Program-made: the position numbers and the translations under genes
Shown here: positions 7,433 to 15,559 of the stretch, in pieces
Layout of the letters: each line of letters opens with the position of its first letter
Numbering within the stretch: position 1 is the first letter of the stretch
Notes under the pieces: generated by a model
Told to the model about the DNA's origin: nothing
The model's input: only the letters and a program-made list of their open reading frames with translations
Databases searched by the model: none
Assembly: GCF_013409935.1 (NCBI RefSeq)
Contig: NZ_JACCCO010000002.1
Span: 1,240,001-1,304,000 of the forward strand
DNA length: 64,000 nt
From: Streptosporangium sandarakinum
GTDB taxonomy: Bacteria; Actinomycetota; Actinomycetes; Streptosporangiales; Streptosporangiaceae
Reading direction: 5' to 3'

Positions 7433-10054
7433 GTGAGGTTCCGGCCGTATGCCTGGATGCCCCGGCCGCTCAGGTGGCTGGCTCGGGCGTTCACCGTCGT
7501 GGTGGTACTCGCGGTCGTCATCGCCGGGGTGGGCGTATGGGCCGTTCGCTCGTCCTTCCCCCAGCTCTCCGGCGATCTGAAGGTGGACGGCCTGTCGGGG
7601 AAGGTCACCGTCTACCGCGACAAGTCCGGCATCCCGCAGATCTACGCCGACTCCGCCGAGGACCTCCTCCTCGCCCAGGGCTACGTGCACGCGCAGGACC
7701 GCTTCTTCGAGATGGACTTCCGGCGGCACGTGACCGCCGGGCGGCTGTCGGAGATGTTCGGCTCGGCGACCCTGCCCGAGGACAAGGCCATCCGCACCAT
7801 GGGCTGGCGCAGGGTGGCCGAGAAGGAGCTGCCGCTGCTCGACGAGCGGACCCGGCGCTACCTCGACGCCTACGCCAAGGGCGTGAACTCCTGGATGAAG
7901 CGCAACCCGGGCTTCGCCGACCGGAGCCTGGAGTACGCGGTCCTCAAGCTCACCAACTTCGGCTACCAGCCCGAGCCCTGGACCCCGGTGGACTCCCTCG
8001 CCTGGCTCAAGGCCATGGCCTGGGACCTGCGCTCCAACATGGACGCCGAGATCGGCCGGGCGCTCGCGGCGAGCAAACTGCCGGCCGACCGGGTCGGGCA
8101 GCTCTGGCCCGGCTACCCCTTCGACACCCACCAGCCGATCGTCACCCGCGGCGCGCTCACCGACCGCGGGTTCGACCAGAACCGGGAACCCGGCGACAAG
8201 GACGCCGCCGACGCGCGGGCCGACGCCGGGACGGGCGCGGGCACGCCGACCGGCACCGGAACGGGCGCCGGCACGCCGGCCGGCGCCGGGACGGACGCGC
8301 TGGCCCGCGCCTCGCGGGCCCTGCGCGCGGTGCCGGGCCTGATGGGCGACAGCGCCGACTCCAGCGGCATCGGCTCCAACTCCTGGGTGGTCGGCGGCTC
8401 GCACACCGGATCGGGCAAGCCGCTGCTGGCCAACGACCCCCACCTGTCGCCCAACATGCCCTCGGTGTGGTACCAGGCCGGACTGCACTGCCGTACGGTG
8501 AACGCCGAGTGCGCGTTCGACCTCACCGGATTCACCTTCTCCGGCGTGCCCGGCGTGATCATCGGCCACAACGACCGGATCGCCTGGGGCTTCACCAACC
8601 TCGGGCCCGACGTCGCCGACCTGTACCTGGAGCGGGTCAAGGACGACTCCTACCTCTACATGGGCTCCTGGAAGCCGCTGTCCACCAGGACCGAGACGAT
8701 CCGGGTGGCGGGCGGCGACCCGGTCCGCCTCAAGGTCCGCGAGACCATGCACGGGCCGATCATGTCCGACGTCATGGACGACGTGAAGGACACCATGACC
8801 GGCGCCGACGCCGCCTTCGGGGAGAAGGCCGACGCCGTGGCGCTGAAATGGACGGCGCTCGAACCGGGCCGAACCGCCGACGCGATCTTCGAGCTGAACA
8901 CCGCCCGCAACTGGCAGCAGTTCCGCGCCGCGGCGAGCAAGTTCGAGGTGCCCGCGCAGAACCTCGTCTACGCCGACGTCGACGGCAACATCGGCTACCA
9001 GTCGCCCGGCCGCATCCCGGTGCGCAGCCGGGGCGACGGCACCTGGCCGGTGCCGGGCTGGACCGGGGAGTACTCCTGGAAGGGCGTCATCCCGTTCGAC
9101 GAGCTGCCCAGCGTCTACAACCCGCCCGAGGGCTACATCGTGACGGCCAACAACGCCGTCATCGACCCCGAGCGCTACCCGAACCTGCTCACCAAGGACT
9201 GGTCGTACGGCTACCGCTCCCAGCGGATCGCCGACCGGCTGAAGGACGAGCTGAAGAAGGGCAAGGTGGACGCCTCGACGATGGGCGAGATCCAGAAGGA
9301 CAGCCGCAACGGCTTCGCCCCCGTCCTGGTGCCCCGGCTGCTGGACCTGGAGGTGGCCGGCGGCGCCGCGGACGCCCGCGAGCTGCTGTCCGGCTGGGAC
9401 TACTCCCAGGACGCCGACTCCGGGCCCGCGATGTACTTCAACGCCGTCTGGCGGCACCTGCTCATCGAGACGTTCAACGACGACCTGCCCGAGGGCGCCC
9501 GGCCGACCGGCGGCGACCGCTGGTTCGAGGTGGTCCGCCTCCTGCTGGGGACGCCGGACGACCCGTTCTGGGACGACTCCCGGACCAAGGGCGTCGAGAC
9601 CCGTGACGACATGCTGCGGCGCGCCATGGCCCTGGCCTACGACGAGCTGCGCGACCGCCTCGGCCCGGACGTCAAGAGCTGGCGCTGGGGCGACCTGCAC
9701 ACGCTGACGATCACCAACCAGACCTTCGGCACCTCGGGGATCGCCCCGATCGAGTGGCTGTTCAACCGGGGGCCGTTCTCGGTGGGCGGCAGCAAGGACG
9801 CCGTCGACGCGGCCGGCTGGGACGTCCAGAAGGACTACTCCGTGCAGTGGCTGCCCTCCATGCGCATGGTCGTCGACCTGTCGGACCTGGACAGGTCGCA
9901 GTGGATCAACCTCACCGGGGCGTCGGGACACGCCTTCCACGACAACTACGCCGACCAGGCGCCGCTGTGGGCCGACGGACGGACCGTCCCGATGCCCTTC
10001 CACGAGGACGCGGTGAAGCAGGCCGCCACCCACACCCTGACGCTCAGTCCCTGA
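7433..10054 (+). CDS. Penicillin acylase family Ntn-hydrolase, membrane anchored
   Basis: This 873-residue precursor belongs to the penicillin amidase family, which hydrolyses amide bonds of beta-lactams, N-acyl-homoserine lactones or related acyl amides after self-cleavage. The GTG start is set by an AGGAGG at 7422-7427. Residues 14-38 are one hydrophobic anchor, so the enzyme faces outward. The alpha-chain signature GIPQIYADSAEDLLLAQGYVHAQDRFFEMD is cut here in description: GIPQIYA near residue 62 and AQDRFFEMD near 85. A Gly/Thr/Ala-rich spacer (about 262-300) precedes the expected autocleavage site, where the catalytic N-terminal Ser sits in GIGSNSWVVGG (about 317). ANDPHL and HNDRIAWG follow as in the family. 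The natural substrate cannot be told from sequence. It is monocistronic and convergent with the next gene. Confidence 0.92.
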   Translation: MRFRPYAWMPRPLRWLARAFTVVVVLAVVIAGVGVWAVRSSFPQLSGDLKVDGLSGKVTVYRDKSGIPQIYADSAEDLLLAQGYVHAQDRFFEMDFRRHVTAGRLSEMFGSATLPEDKAIRTMGWRRVAEKELPLLDERTRRYLDAYAKGVNSWMKRNPGFADRSLEYAVLKLTNFGYQPEPWTPVDSLAWLKAMAWDLRSNMDAEIGRALAASKLPADRVGQLWPGYPFDTHQPIVTRGALTDRGFDQNREPGDKDAADARADAGTGAGTPTGTGTGAGTPAGAGTDALARASRALRAVPGLMGDSADSSGIGSNSWVVGGSHTGSGKPLLANDPHLSPNMPSVWYQAGLHCRTVNAECAFDLTGFTFSGVPGVIIGHNDRIAWGFTNLGPDVADLYLERVKDDSYLYMGSWKPLSTRTETIRVAGGDPVRLKVRETMHGPIMSDVMDDVKDTMTGADAAFGEKADAVALKWTALEPGRTADAIFELNTARNWQQFRAAASKFEVPAQNLVYADVDGNIGYQSPGRIPVRSRGDGTWPVPGWTGEYSWKGVIPFDELPSVYNPPEGYIVTANNAVIDPERYPNLLTKDWSYGYRSQRIADRLKDELKKGKVDASTMGEIQKDSRNGFAPVLVPRLLDLEVAGGAADARELLSGWDYSQDADSGPAMYFNAVWRHLLIETFNDDLPEGARPTGGDRWFEVVRLLLGTPDDPFWDDSRTKGVETRDDMLRRAMALAYDELRDRLGPDVKSWRWGDLHTLTITNQTFGTSGIAPIEWLFNRGPFSVGGSKDAVDAAGWDVQKDYSVQWLPSMRMVVDLSDLDRSQWINLTGASGHAFHDNYADQAPLWADGRTVPMPFHEDAVKQAATHTLTLSP

Positions 10055-10064
10055 CGGCCTCCGG

Positions 10065-10090
10065 CCGGTCCCGGCGGCGCCTGGGACCGG
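10065..10090. terminator. Short hairpin between convergent genes
   Basis: CCGGTCCC at 10065-10072 pairs with GGGACCGG at 10083-10090 across a 10-nt loop. It sits in the 36-bp gap between two convergent coding regions and could act in both directions. No T tract is present. Confidence 0.4.
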
Positions 10091-10573
10091 TCAGGAGCCG
10101 GCCGTCCCCCGCGGTCCGGGGCCGGGCGCCGGGCCCCGTCCGCGCGGGCGGGAGCGGCGCCACAGCGGCGGGCGGCGGGGGTAGCCGCCGTCCTCCAGGC
10201 CGGCCAGCCGCTCGAAGACGTTCCAGGCGGCCTGGTGGCCGCTGAGCAGCAGGGACACCACGGCCGCCGCGCCGTACGCCGGGAGCATGGGCAGCCCCAG
10301 GCAGGCCGCGTACTGCGAGGCGTGCCGGGCCTCGTGCCGGAGCAGCGCGCCGGTGAGGTAGCCCTCGCCGTGCCTGGTCAGCACCACGTTGCCGACGGTG
10401 AACGCGCCCGCGATCGGCAGCGGCAGGCGGTAGCCGTGGGCGAGGACCAGCCCGCCGGGGCCCGGCTCCGTCCTGGCCCGGCCCGCCCGCGCCACCAGCA
10501 GCCCCAGCGGCGTGGACAGGTTCGCGTAGTTGAGTGCCCGCCGTACCCGATACAACCGCCGCATACCGCACAT
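10091..10573 (-). CDS. Small conserved actinobacterial protein with HEXXH motif
   Basis: A 160-residue protein with no clear named family. It contains HEARHASQYA at about residue 80, an HEXXH zinc-binding pattern, in a segment LLRHEARHASQYAACLG. A hydrophobic stretch AAAVVSLLLSG follows around residue 106, and the tail is Arg/Pro/Gly rich. The start ATG has GGGAGGTGG 6-7 bases upstream. The HEXXH is seen directly; peptidase activity is not established, because a third zinc ligand is not obvious and the protein could be a membrane-associated structural protein. It is transcribed towards the penicillin acylase gene and lies 42 bp downstream of the mshB/DUF6113 pair on the same strand, so it may share their transcript. 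Confidence 0.65.
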   Translation of the reverse strand: MCGMRRLYRVRRALNYANLSTPLGLLVARAGRARTEPGPGGLVLAHGYRLPLPIAGAFTVGNVVLTRHGEGYLTGALLRHEARHASQYAACLGLPMLPAYGAAAVVSLLLSGHQAAWNVFERLAGLEDGGYPRRPPLWRRSRPRGRGPAPGPGPRGTAGS

Positions 10574-10615
10574 TGTGCTCCACCTCCCGGGTCGTGCCTC
10601 CGGGACACGCGGCGG

Positions 10616-11101
10616 TCAGGAACCGGTGCCGCGCTCCCCCGGGGCCCGTCCGGCCGGGCGGGGACCGAAGGAGTGCTGCGTGAGCAGCCACGAGCCGCCG
10701 CGGGCCGACGGGGTGAGCATGACGGCGGCCAGCACCGCGACCAGGCCGCCGTAGAGGTAGATGTAGCCCGACAGGTCATTGGCGATGACGAGGTCGCCCT
10801 CGGGCCGCTGACCCAGCCAGATCATCGTGACCACCAGCCAGGTCACCGCGGGCGTCAGGGCCCCCAGCTTCCCGCCCATCATCCGCCCGGCGCCGTAGCA
10901 GACGCCGAACAGCACGGCGACGCAGCCGACGGCCGAGACCGGGACGGGCCAGAGGTACCACGAGTGCTGGAACGCGCCCACGACCCCGAAGCCGAGCCCG
11001 AACAGGGCGAGCACGCAGTACGCCGCCGCGGTGACCGCCGCCTCCGACGGCCCCCGCCGGGCCGGGTTCCGCTCCTCCGCGGGCATGGGATCCATGGGCA
11101 T
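10616..11101 (-). CDS. DUF6113-like integral membrane protein
   Basis: 161 residues with four predicted membrane helices (around residues 22-42, 48-68, 80-96 and 110-130) and a basic, Gly/Arg/Pro-rich C-terminus. It resembles the actinobacterial DUF6113 family, which commonly lies beside mshB; that family call comes from recall of the gene neighbourhood and sequence style. The chosen ATG at 11101 is 5 bases past the mshB stop, so it is probably co-translated. ATG codons 6 and 15 bases further in are alternatives. No function is known; a role linked to mycothiol biology is only suggested by location. Confidence 0.7.
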   Translation of the reverse strand: MPMDPMPAEERNPARRGPSEAAVTAAAYCVLALFGLGFGVVGAFQHSWYLWPVPVSAVGCVAVLFGVCYGAGRMMGGKLGALTPAVTWLVVTMIWLGQRPEGDLVIANDLSGYIYLYGGLVAVLAAVMLTPSARGGSWLLTQHSFGPRPAGRAPGERGTGS

Positions 11102-11106
11102 CGAGG

Positions 11107-12009
11107 CTAGTCGATACCGGCGAACAGGTCGTCCTCCAGCTTGTACGGCTCCCCCAGGCCGCCGGACTCGACCGGCAGCGAGGGCGCCGCCGGGCCCGTC
11201 ACCCCGGCCCGCAGGACGAAGTGCTCCACCCTGGCCACCTCCTGGCAGATGTCGTTGGACAGGGCGAACCAGGGGGCGTCCACGGTGATCTGGGTGGCGT
11301 GCGCCCGCATCGCGGCGAGCTTGTGCCCGAAGTACGCGCGGACGTCGATCTCGGTGGTGATCTCCTCGTCCGCGCGGCCGGGCGACTCCTCGGCGTCCTC
11401 GACGCGGAACCGCGTCCCGGTCACCCGCATCGCCTCGACCGCCCGGCGCGTCGTGGAGCGGGCCGCCGCCGTCAGATAGAACTTGGCGACCCGCCACGGC
11501 TCTCCCTCGCCGAACGCCGGGTCGGCGGCCAGCTCGAAGGCCCGCCAGGAGACGCGGTGGGCCTGGATGTGGTCGGGATGGCCGTAGAAGCCGTCCTCGT
11601 CGTAGGTGACGAGCACCTGGGGCCGCACCTCACGGATGATCTTCACCAGCTCCCCGGCGGCTTCGTCGAGGCCGGCCCGCCAGAAGGCCCCGGGACGGTC
11701 GTTGGAGGGGGCGCCCATCATCCCCGAGTCGCGCCAGCGGCCCCGGCCGCCCAGGAAGCGGTGGTCGGCGACCCCCAGCTCCCGGCAGGCGGCGGCCAGC
11801 TCCCCGACGCGGTGCGCGCCGAGGGCGTCGTCGCGGTCCGCCGCCAGGTGCGCGAGCTCCGGCGGGATGACCTCGCCCTCCTCGCCGAGCGTGCAGGTCA
11901 CCAGCGTGACGTGGGCGCCCTCGGCGGCGTACCTCGCCATGGTGCCCCCGGTGCCGATCGTCTCGTCGTCGGGGTGGGCGTGTACGAGCAGCAGGCGCCG
12001 GTCAGTCAT
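11107..12009 (-). CDS. mshB: N-acetyl-GlcN-inositol deacetylase of mycothiol synthesis
   Basis: This 300-residue zinc hydrolase of the LmbE/PIG-L family deacetylates GlcNAc-Ins to GlcN-Ins, the second enzymatic step of mycothiol synthesis in the cytosol. The zinc motif is [16 protein letters not shown] at residues 9-24, and the second metal ligand region is [11 protein letters not shown] near residue 146. The segment [12 protein letters not shown] and the C-terminal [17 protein letters not shown] are typical of MshB rather than the mycothiol conjugate amidase Mca. It heads a minus-strand pair with the DUF6113 gene and is divergent from the S9 peptidase, leaving about 100 bp for both promoters. 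Mycothiol marks the host as an actinomycete. Confidence 0.95.
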   Translation of the reverse strand: MTDRRLLLVHAHPDDETIGTGGTMARYAAEGAHVTLVTCTLGEEGEVIPPELAHLAADRDDALGAHRVGELAAACRELGVADHRFLGGRGRWRDSGMMGAPSNDRPGAFWRAGLDEAAGELVKIIREVRPQVLVTYDEDGFYGHPDHIQAHRVSWRAFELAADPAFGEGEPWRVAKFYLTAAARSTTRRAVEAMRVTGTRFRVEDAEESPGRADEEITTEIDVRAYFGHKLAAMRAHATQITVDAPWFALSNDICQEVARVEHFVLRAGVTGPAAPSLPVESGGLGEPYKLEDDLFAGID

Positions 12010-12108
12010 GGCTCAGAGGTTATCCGGCACCCGGTCCCCCGCCGACACCGACACGGCCCCGCCCGGCGGCCCTCCGCCCCGGAAACCCGGAGCTGGCAAG
12101 ATGGCCTC

Positions 12109-14169
12109 ATGAGTGAGAGCTTTCCTCGTCTTCACGCCAGGACCCGCCGGTTCACCCTCGGGGCGCCGCGTGGTTTCACCATCGCCCCCGGCGGGGATCG
12201 CGTCGTCTTCCTGCGGTCCAAGGGAGGGTCCGACCCGGTCACCTGCCTGTGGGAGTACGACGTCGCCGGCGGCCGGGAGCGGCTGATCGCCGACCCGCGC
12301 GCCCTGACGGGCGGCGAGGAGGACCTGCCGCCCGAGGAGCGGGCCCGCCGGGAGCGCAGCCGGGAGCAGGCGGGCGGCGTCGTCGGCTACAGCACCGACG
12401 CCGCGGTGACCACGGCGGCCTTCGCGCTCTCCGGGAGCCTGTACGTCGCCGACCTGAGGACCGGCGGGGTGCGCCGGCTGAAGACCGCCGGGCCGGTGAT
12501 CGACCCGCGGGTGTCGCCCGACGGCGGCTACGTCGGCTACGTGACCGGCGGCGCGCTGCACATCCAGGACCTGGAGGACGAGGTCGACCACGTGCTGGCC
12601 CGCCCGGAGTCTCCCGAGGTGACGTACGGCCTGGCGGAGTTCATCGCCGCCGAGGAGATGAGCCGGATGCGGGGCTACTGGTGGTCCCCCTCCGGTGACG
12701 CGCTGCTGGTCGAGCGGGCCGACGTCTCTCCGATCGAGCGGTGGCACATCGCCGACCCGGCCAACCCGTCCCGCCCGGCCGCCGAGCAGCGTTACCCCTC
12801 CGCGGGCACTCCGAACGCGAAGGTCGAGCTGTTCGTGCTGTCCCTGGACGGCTCCCGGGTCGCCGTCCCGTTCACCGACGAGTACCTCGTCAACGCCGTC
12901 TGGGACGCCCATGGTCCCATGATCGTCACCATGTCGCGCGACCAGCGGTCCAAGCGGCTCTTCGCGGTCGATCCGGCCACCGGCGCCACCACCCTGCTGC
13001 GTGAGGACACCGACCCCGCCTGGGTGGAGGTCTACACCGGCGTGCCCGGCCGCCTCACCGACGGGTCCGTGGTCTGGGTCGCCGCCGCCGAGGGCGGCCA
13101 CCGCCTGTTCGTCGGCGACCGGCCGGTCACCCCGGCCACGCTCCAGGTCCGCGAGGTCCTCGACATCGAGGGCGACACCGTGCTGTTCCGGGCGAGCGGC
13201 GAGCCCACCGAGATCGCCCTGTGGGCCTACAAGGACGGCCGGATCACCCTGGTCAGCCCGGCGGAGAGCGGCGTCTACAGCGGCCACACCGCGGGCGGCA
13301 CCCTCGTGCTCACCACCCAGACGATGACCCACGAGGGCGCGATGACGATCGTCCTGCACCACGGCAGGCAGTGCGGCCACATCGCCTCGTACGCCGAACG
13401 GCCCGGCCTGGACCTGCGGGTCTCCCTGATCCGGGCGGGCGAACGCGACCTGTCCACCGCCGTGATCTTCCCGTCCGGGCACGAGCCCGGCTCGGCGAGG
13501 CTGCCGGTCCTGATGGACCCGTACGGCGGGCCGCACGCCCAGCGCGTGCTGGCCGCCTCCGGCGCCTACCTGACCAGCCAGTGGTTCGCCGACCAGGGTT
13601 TCGCCGTGGTCGTGGCCGACGGCCGGGGCACCCCGGGTCGCGGGCCGGACTTCGAGCGGGCCGTGCTGAACGACCTGGCCACCCCGCCTCTTGAGGACCA
13701 GGTGGACGCCCTGCACGGCGCCGCGGCCCGGTTCCCCGACGACCTCGACCTGTCACGGGTCGGCATCCGCGGCTGGTCCTTCGGCGGCTTCCTGGCGGCG
13801 CTGGCGGTGCTGCGCCGTCCCGACGTGTTCCACGCGGCGGTGGCCGGCGCTCCGGTGACCGACTGGCGGCTGTACGACACCTGCTACACCGAGCGCTACC
13901 TCGGCCGGCCGGACGAGGGGCACTACGAGGCGTCGTCGCTGTTCGCCGACGCCGAGAAGCTGGAGCGCCCGCTGCTGCTGATCCACGGTCTGGCCGACGA
14001 CAACGTGGTGGCCGCGCACACGCTGCGGCTGTCGTCCGCCCTGCTGGCGGCCGGCCGCCCGCACACCGTGCTGCCGCTGTCGGGCGTCACCCACATGACG
14101 CCCCAGGAGGTCGTGGCGGAGAACCTCCTGCTCCTCCAGGTCGACTTCCTCAAGAAGGCCCTGGGCTAG
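12109..14169 (+). CDS. S9 family prolyl oligopeptidase / dipeptidyl peptidase IV-like
   Basis: A 686-residue serine peptidase. Residues about 20-430 form a beta-propeller of the DPP IV type (repeating blades such as PVIDPRVSPDGGYVGYV), followed by an alpha/beta-hydrolase domain. Catalytic Ser is in GIRGWSFGGFLA (about 554), Asp in HGLADDNVV (about 632), and His in SGVTHMTP (about 662). YGGPHAQRV marks the oxyanion region. No signal peptide is visible, so it is probably cytosolic and trims proline-containing peptides. The ATG at 12109 begins MSESFPRLHARTRRFTLG, which matches family N-termini; the frame is open much further upstream but that part overlaps mshB in antisense. Divergent from mshB. 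Confidence 0.9.
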   Translation: MSESFPRLHARTRRFTLGAPRGFTIAPGGDRVVFLRSKGGSDPVTCLWEYDVAGGRERLIADPRALTGGEEDLPPEERARRERSREQAGGVVGYSTDAAVTTAAFALSGSLYVADLRTGGVRRLKTAGPVIDPRVSPDGGYVGYVTGGALHIQDLEDEVDHVLARPESPEVTYGLAEFIAAEEMSRMRGYWWSPSGDALLVERADVSPIERWHIADPANPSRPAAEQRYPSAGTPNAKVELFVLSLDGSRVAVPFTDEYLVNAVWDAHGPMIVTMSRDQRSKRLFAVDPATGATTLLREDTDPAWVEVYTGVPGRLTDGSVVWVAAAEGGHRLFVGDRPVTPATLQVREVLDIEGDTVLFRASGEPTEIALWAYKDGRITLVSPAESGVYSGHTAGGTLVLTTQTMTHEGAMTIVLHHGRQCGHIASYAERPGLDLRVSLIRAGERDLSTAVIFPSGHEPGSARLPVLMDPYGGPHAQRVLAASGAYLTSQWFADQGFAVVVADGRGTPGRGPDFERAVLNDLATPPLEDQVDALHGAAARFPDDLDLSRVGIRGWSFGGFLAALAVLRRPDVFHAAVAGAPVTDWRLYDTCYTERYLGRPDEGHYEASSLFADAEKLERPLLLIHGLADDNVVAAHTLRLSSALLAAGRPHTVLPLSGVTHMTPQEVVAENLLLLQVDFLKKALG

Positions 14170-14220
14170 CCGCACGGCCCGGACGCGCCGCCCCGCGGGC
14201 GTCCGCCGGCCGGGATCGCC

Positions 14221-14246
14221 GTTCCCCGCGGACGCCCGCGGGGAAC
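14221..14246 (+). terminator. GC hairpin after the S9 peptidase
   Basis: GTTCCCCGCGG at 14221-14231 pairs perfectly with CCGCGGGGAAC at 14236-14246 over a 4-nt loop. A competing 15-bp pairing exists between 14191-14205 and 14229-14243, so two mutually exclusive stems are possible. No T run follows directly. Confidence 0.6.
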
Positions 14247-14334
14247 GCGCCCGTCTCCGCTTCGCGGGGCCGGGAAACCCGTCGGCCCGCTCTATAGAGA
14301 AAAATCCCTTTTGTCACTTATGTGAATATATGAC

Positions 14335-14360
14335 GCATTTGTCAATTCAGTAGGGGGTAC
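14335..14360 (+). promoter_or_regulatory. SigB/SigF-type stress promoter candidate
   Basis: GCATT (14335-14339), 15 bases, then GGGTAC (14355-14360) fits the Streptomyces SigB consensus GNNTT-N14-16-GGGTAC/T exactly. It lies in an AT-rich island and would give a 5' leader of about 125 nt for the rubrerythrin-like gene. Confidence 0.5.
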
Positions 14361-14491
14361 GTGCGAGGGTATTGACCGAAACGGACGATCCAGCTCTGGG
14401 AGCCGACTACGAGGTCCCGCTCCGCGTCCGCCGTCACGAGACCGGCCACCGGTGCCACGGGCCTGGGAACACGGCTCATCGGGAGGTCCCT

Positions 14492-15472
14492 ATGCACAGC
14501 CGACGATCCGCATGGCGAAAGACCGGCGCCGTCATCCTCGGCACGGCCGCCATCGTCGCCGCCCCCGCCGGAGCCGCCATGGCGGCGACCGCTCCCCGGG
14601 GCGACGACCTGAGCCCGGCGACGCGGGCGCACCTGAACGACGCCATACAGGGCGAGGCGTTCGCGTCCGCCAAGTACCGCGCCTACGGCGAGCAGGCCGC
14701 CCAGGAGGGACTGCCGAAGGTGCGGGAGCTGTTCGACCGCACCGCGGACACCGAGCTGCGAGAACACCTCACCGAGCAGGCCAAGCTGACCGGGCTGGTC
14801 GGCGACAACGCGGCCAACCTCCGCCGCAGCATCGGAGGGGAGTCCTACGAGACGTCCAAGATGTACCGCGACTTCGCCAAACAGGCCAAGGCGGACGGCG
14901 AGCGGAAGGCCGCCAGGCTCTTCACGGAGATCGGTCGCGACGAGGCCGGCCACCGCGCGAGGTTCGCCAAGGCGCTGAAGGCCGTCACCGCCCCGGCGGC
15001 CGGGGTCACCGTTCCCACCGACGTGACCGTCAAGCCGGTGCGGATCAAGGCCGGACCCCCTCAGGTGTCGGCGCGGCGCACCCTGGAGAACCTGCGAACC
15101 GCGCTGCGGGGCGAGGCGCTCGCCAGCGCCAAGTACACCCTGTACGCCGACCGGGCCAGGCAGACCGACCAGCCGGAACTCGCCACGCTGTTCGACCGCA
15201 CCGCGGGGATCGAGCGCACCGAGCACTTCGCGGAACAGGCGGAACTCGCCGGTCTGGTCCGCGACACCCGGACCGACCTGCGCACCGCGGTCGCCGGGGA
15301 GAAGCAGGAGGGCGAGCGGATGTACCCGGGCTACGCCCGGCAGGCCGAGGCCGACGGTGACCGGAAGGCGGCGGAGGTGTTCGCGGACACCGCACGCGAC
15401 GAGCTCAAGCACTCCGCCGCCTTCGCCGACGCCCTGTCCGGCCTCCAGGGGCAGGGGTCCGGCACGGACTGA
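14492..15472 (+). CDS. Secreted protein with two tandem rubrerythrin/ferritin-like domains
   Basis: 326 residues. The first 32 form a signal peptide (MHSRRSAWRKTGAVILG then an Ala-rich h-region ending AAMAA). Two ferritin-like four-helix domains follow, about 41-166 and 192-320, each with the rubrerythrin pattern of GE..ASAKY, E..EH...QA, GE..E...MY and DE..H. These Glu/His residues would form two diiron sites. Rubrerythrins reduce peroxide, but they are normally cytosolic and carry a rubredoxin domain, which is absent here. Oxidative-stress or iron handling outside the membrane is therefore inference. The ATG has GGGAGG at 14481-14486. The candidate SigB-type promoter upstream supports a stress role. 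The two halves are clear internal duplicates. Confidence 0.8.
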   Translation: MHSRRSAWRKTGAVILGTAAIVAAPAGAAMAATAPRGDDLSPATRAHLNDAIQGEAFASAKYRAYGEQAAQEGLPKVRELFDRTADTELREHLTEQAKLTGLVGDNAANLRRSIGGESYETSKMYRDFAKQAKADGERKAARLFTEIGRDEAGHRARFAKALKAVTAPAAGVTVPTDVTVKPVRIKAGPPQVSARRTLENLRTALRGEALASAKYTLYADRARQTDQPELATLFDRTAGIERTEHFAEQAELAGLVRDTRTDLRTAVAGEKQEGERMYPGYARQAEADGDRKAAEVFADTARDELKHSAAFADALSGLQGQGSGTD

Positions 15473-15496
15473 CCCGACCCTGAGAAGGCCGGCACG

Positions 15497-15533
15497 CGGG
15501 TCGTCCTCCCGTCCCGGGCGGGAGGACGACCCG
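15497..15533. terminator. Bidirectional terminator hairpin
   Basis: 15497-15511 (CGGGTCGTCCTCCCG) pairs perfectly with 15519-15533 across a 7-nt loop. It lies between the convergent rubrerythrin-like and ABC exporter genes and probably ends both transcripts. Confidence 0.75.
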
Positions 15534-15559
15534 TCACCGCGTCCCGGGAACCTCGGCGC

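Noticed and set aside
6767-10033. Very long minus-strand frame opposite cysS and the penicillin acylase
   Set aside because: No domain and full overlap with two clear family members on the plus strand.
14372-14491. Upstream extension of the rubrerythrin-like frame from a TTG
   Set aside because: It lacks a ribosome binding site and would bury the signal peptide; ATG 14492 has GGGAGG.
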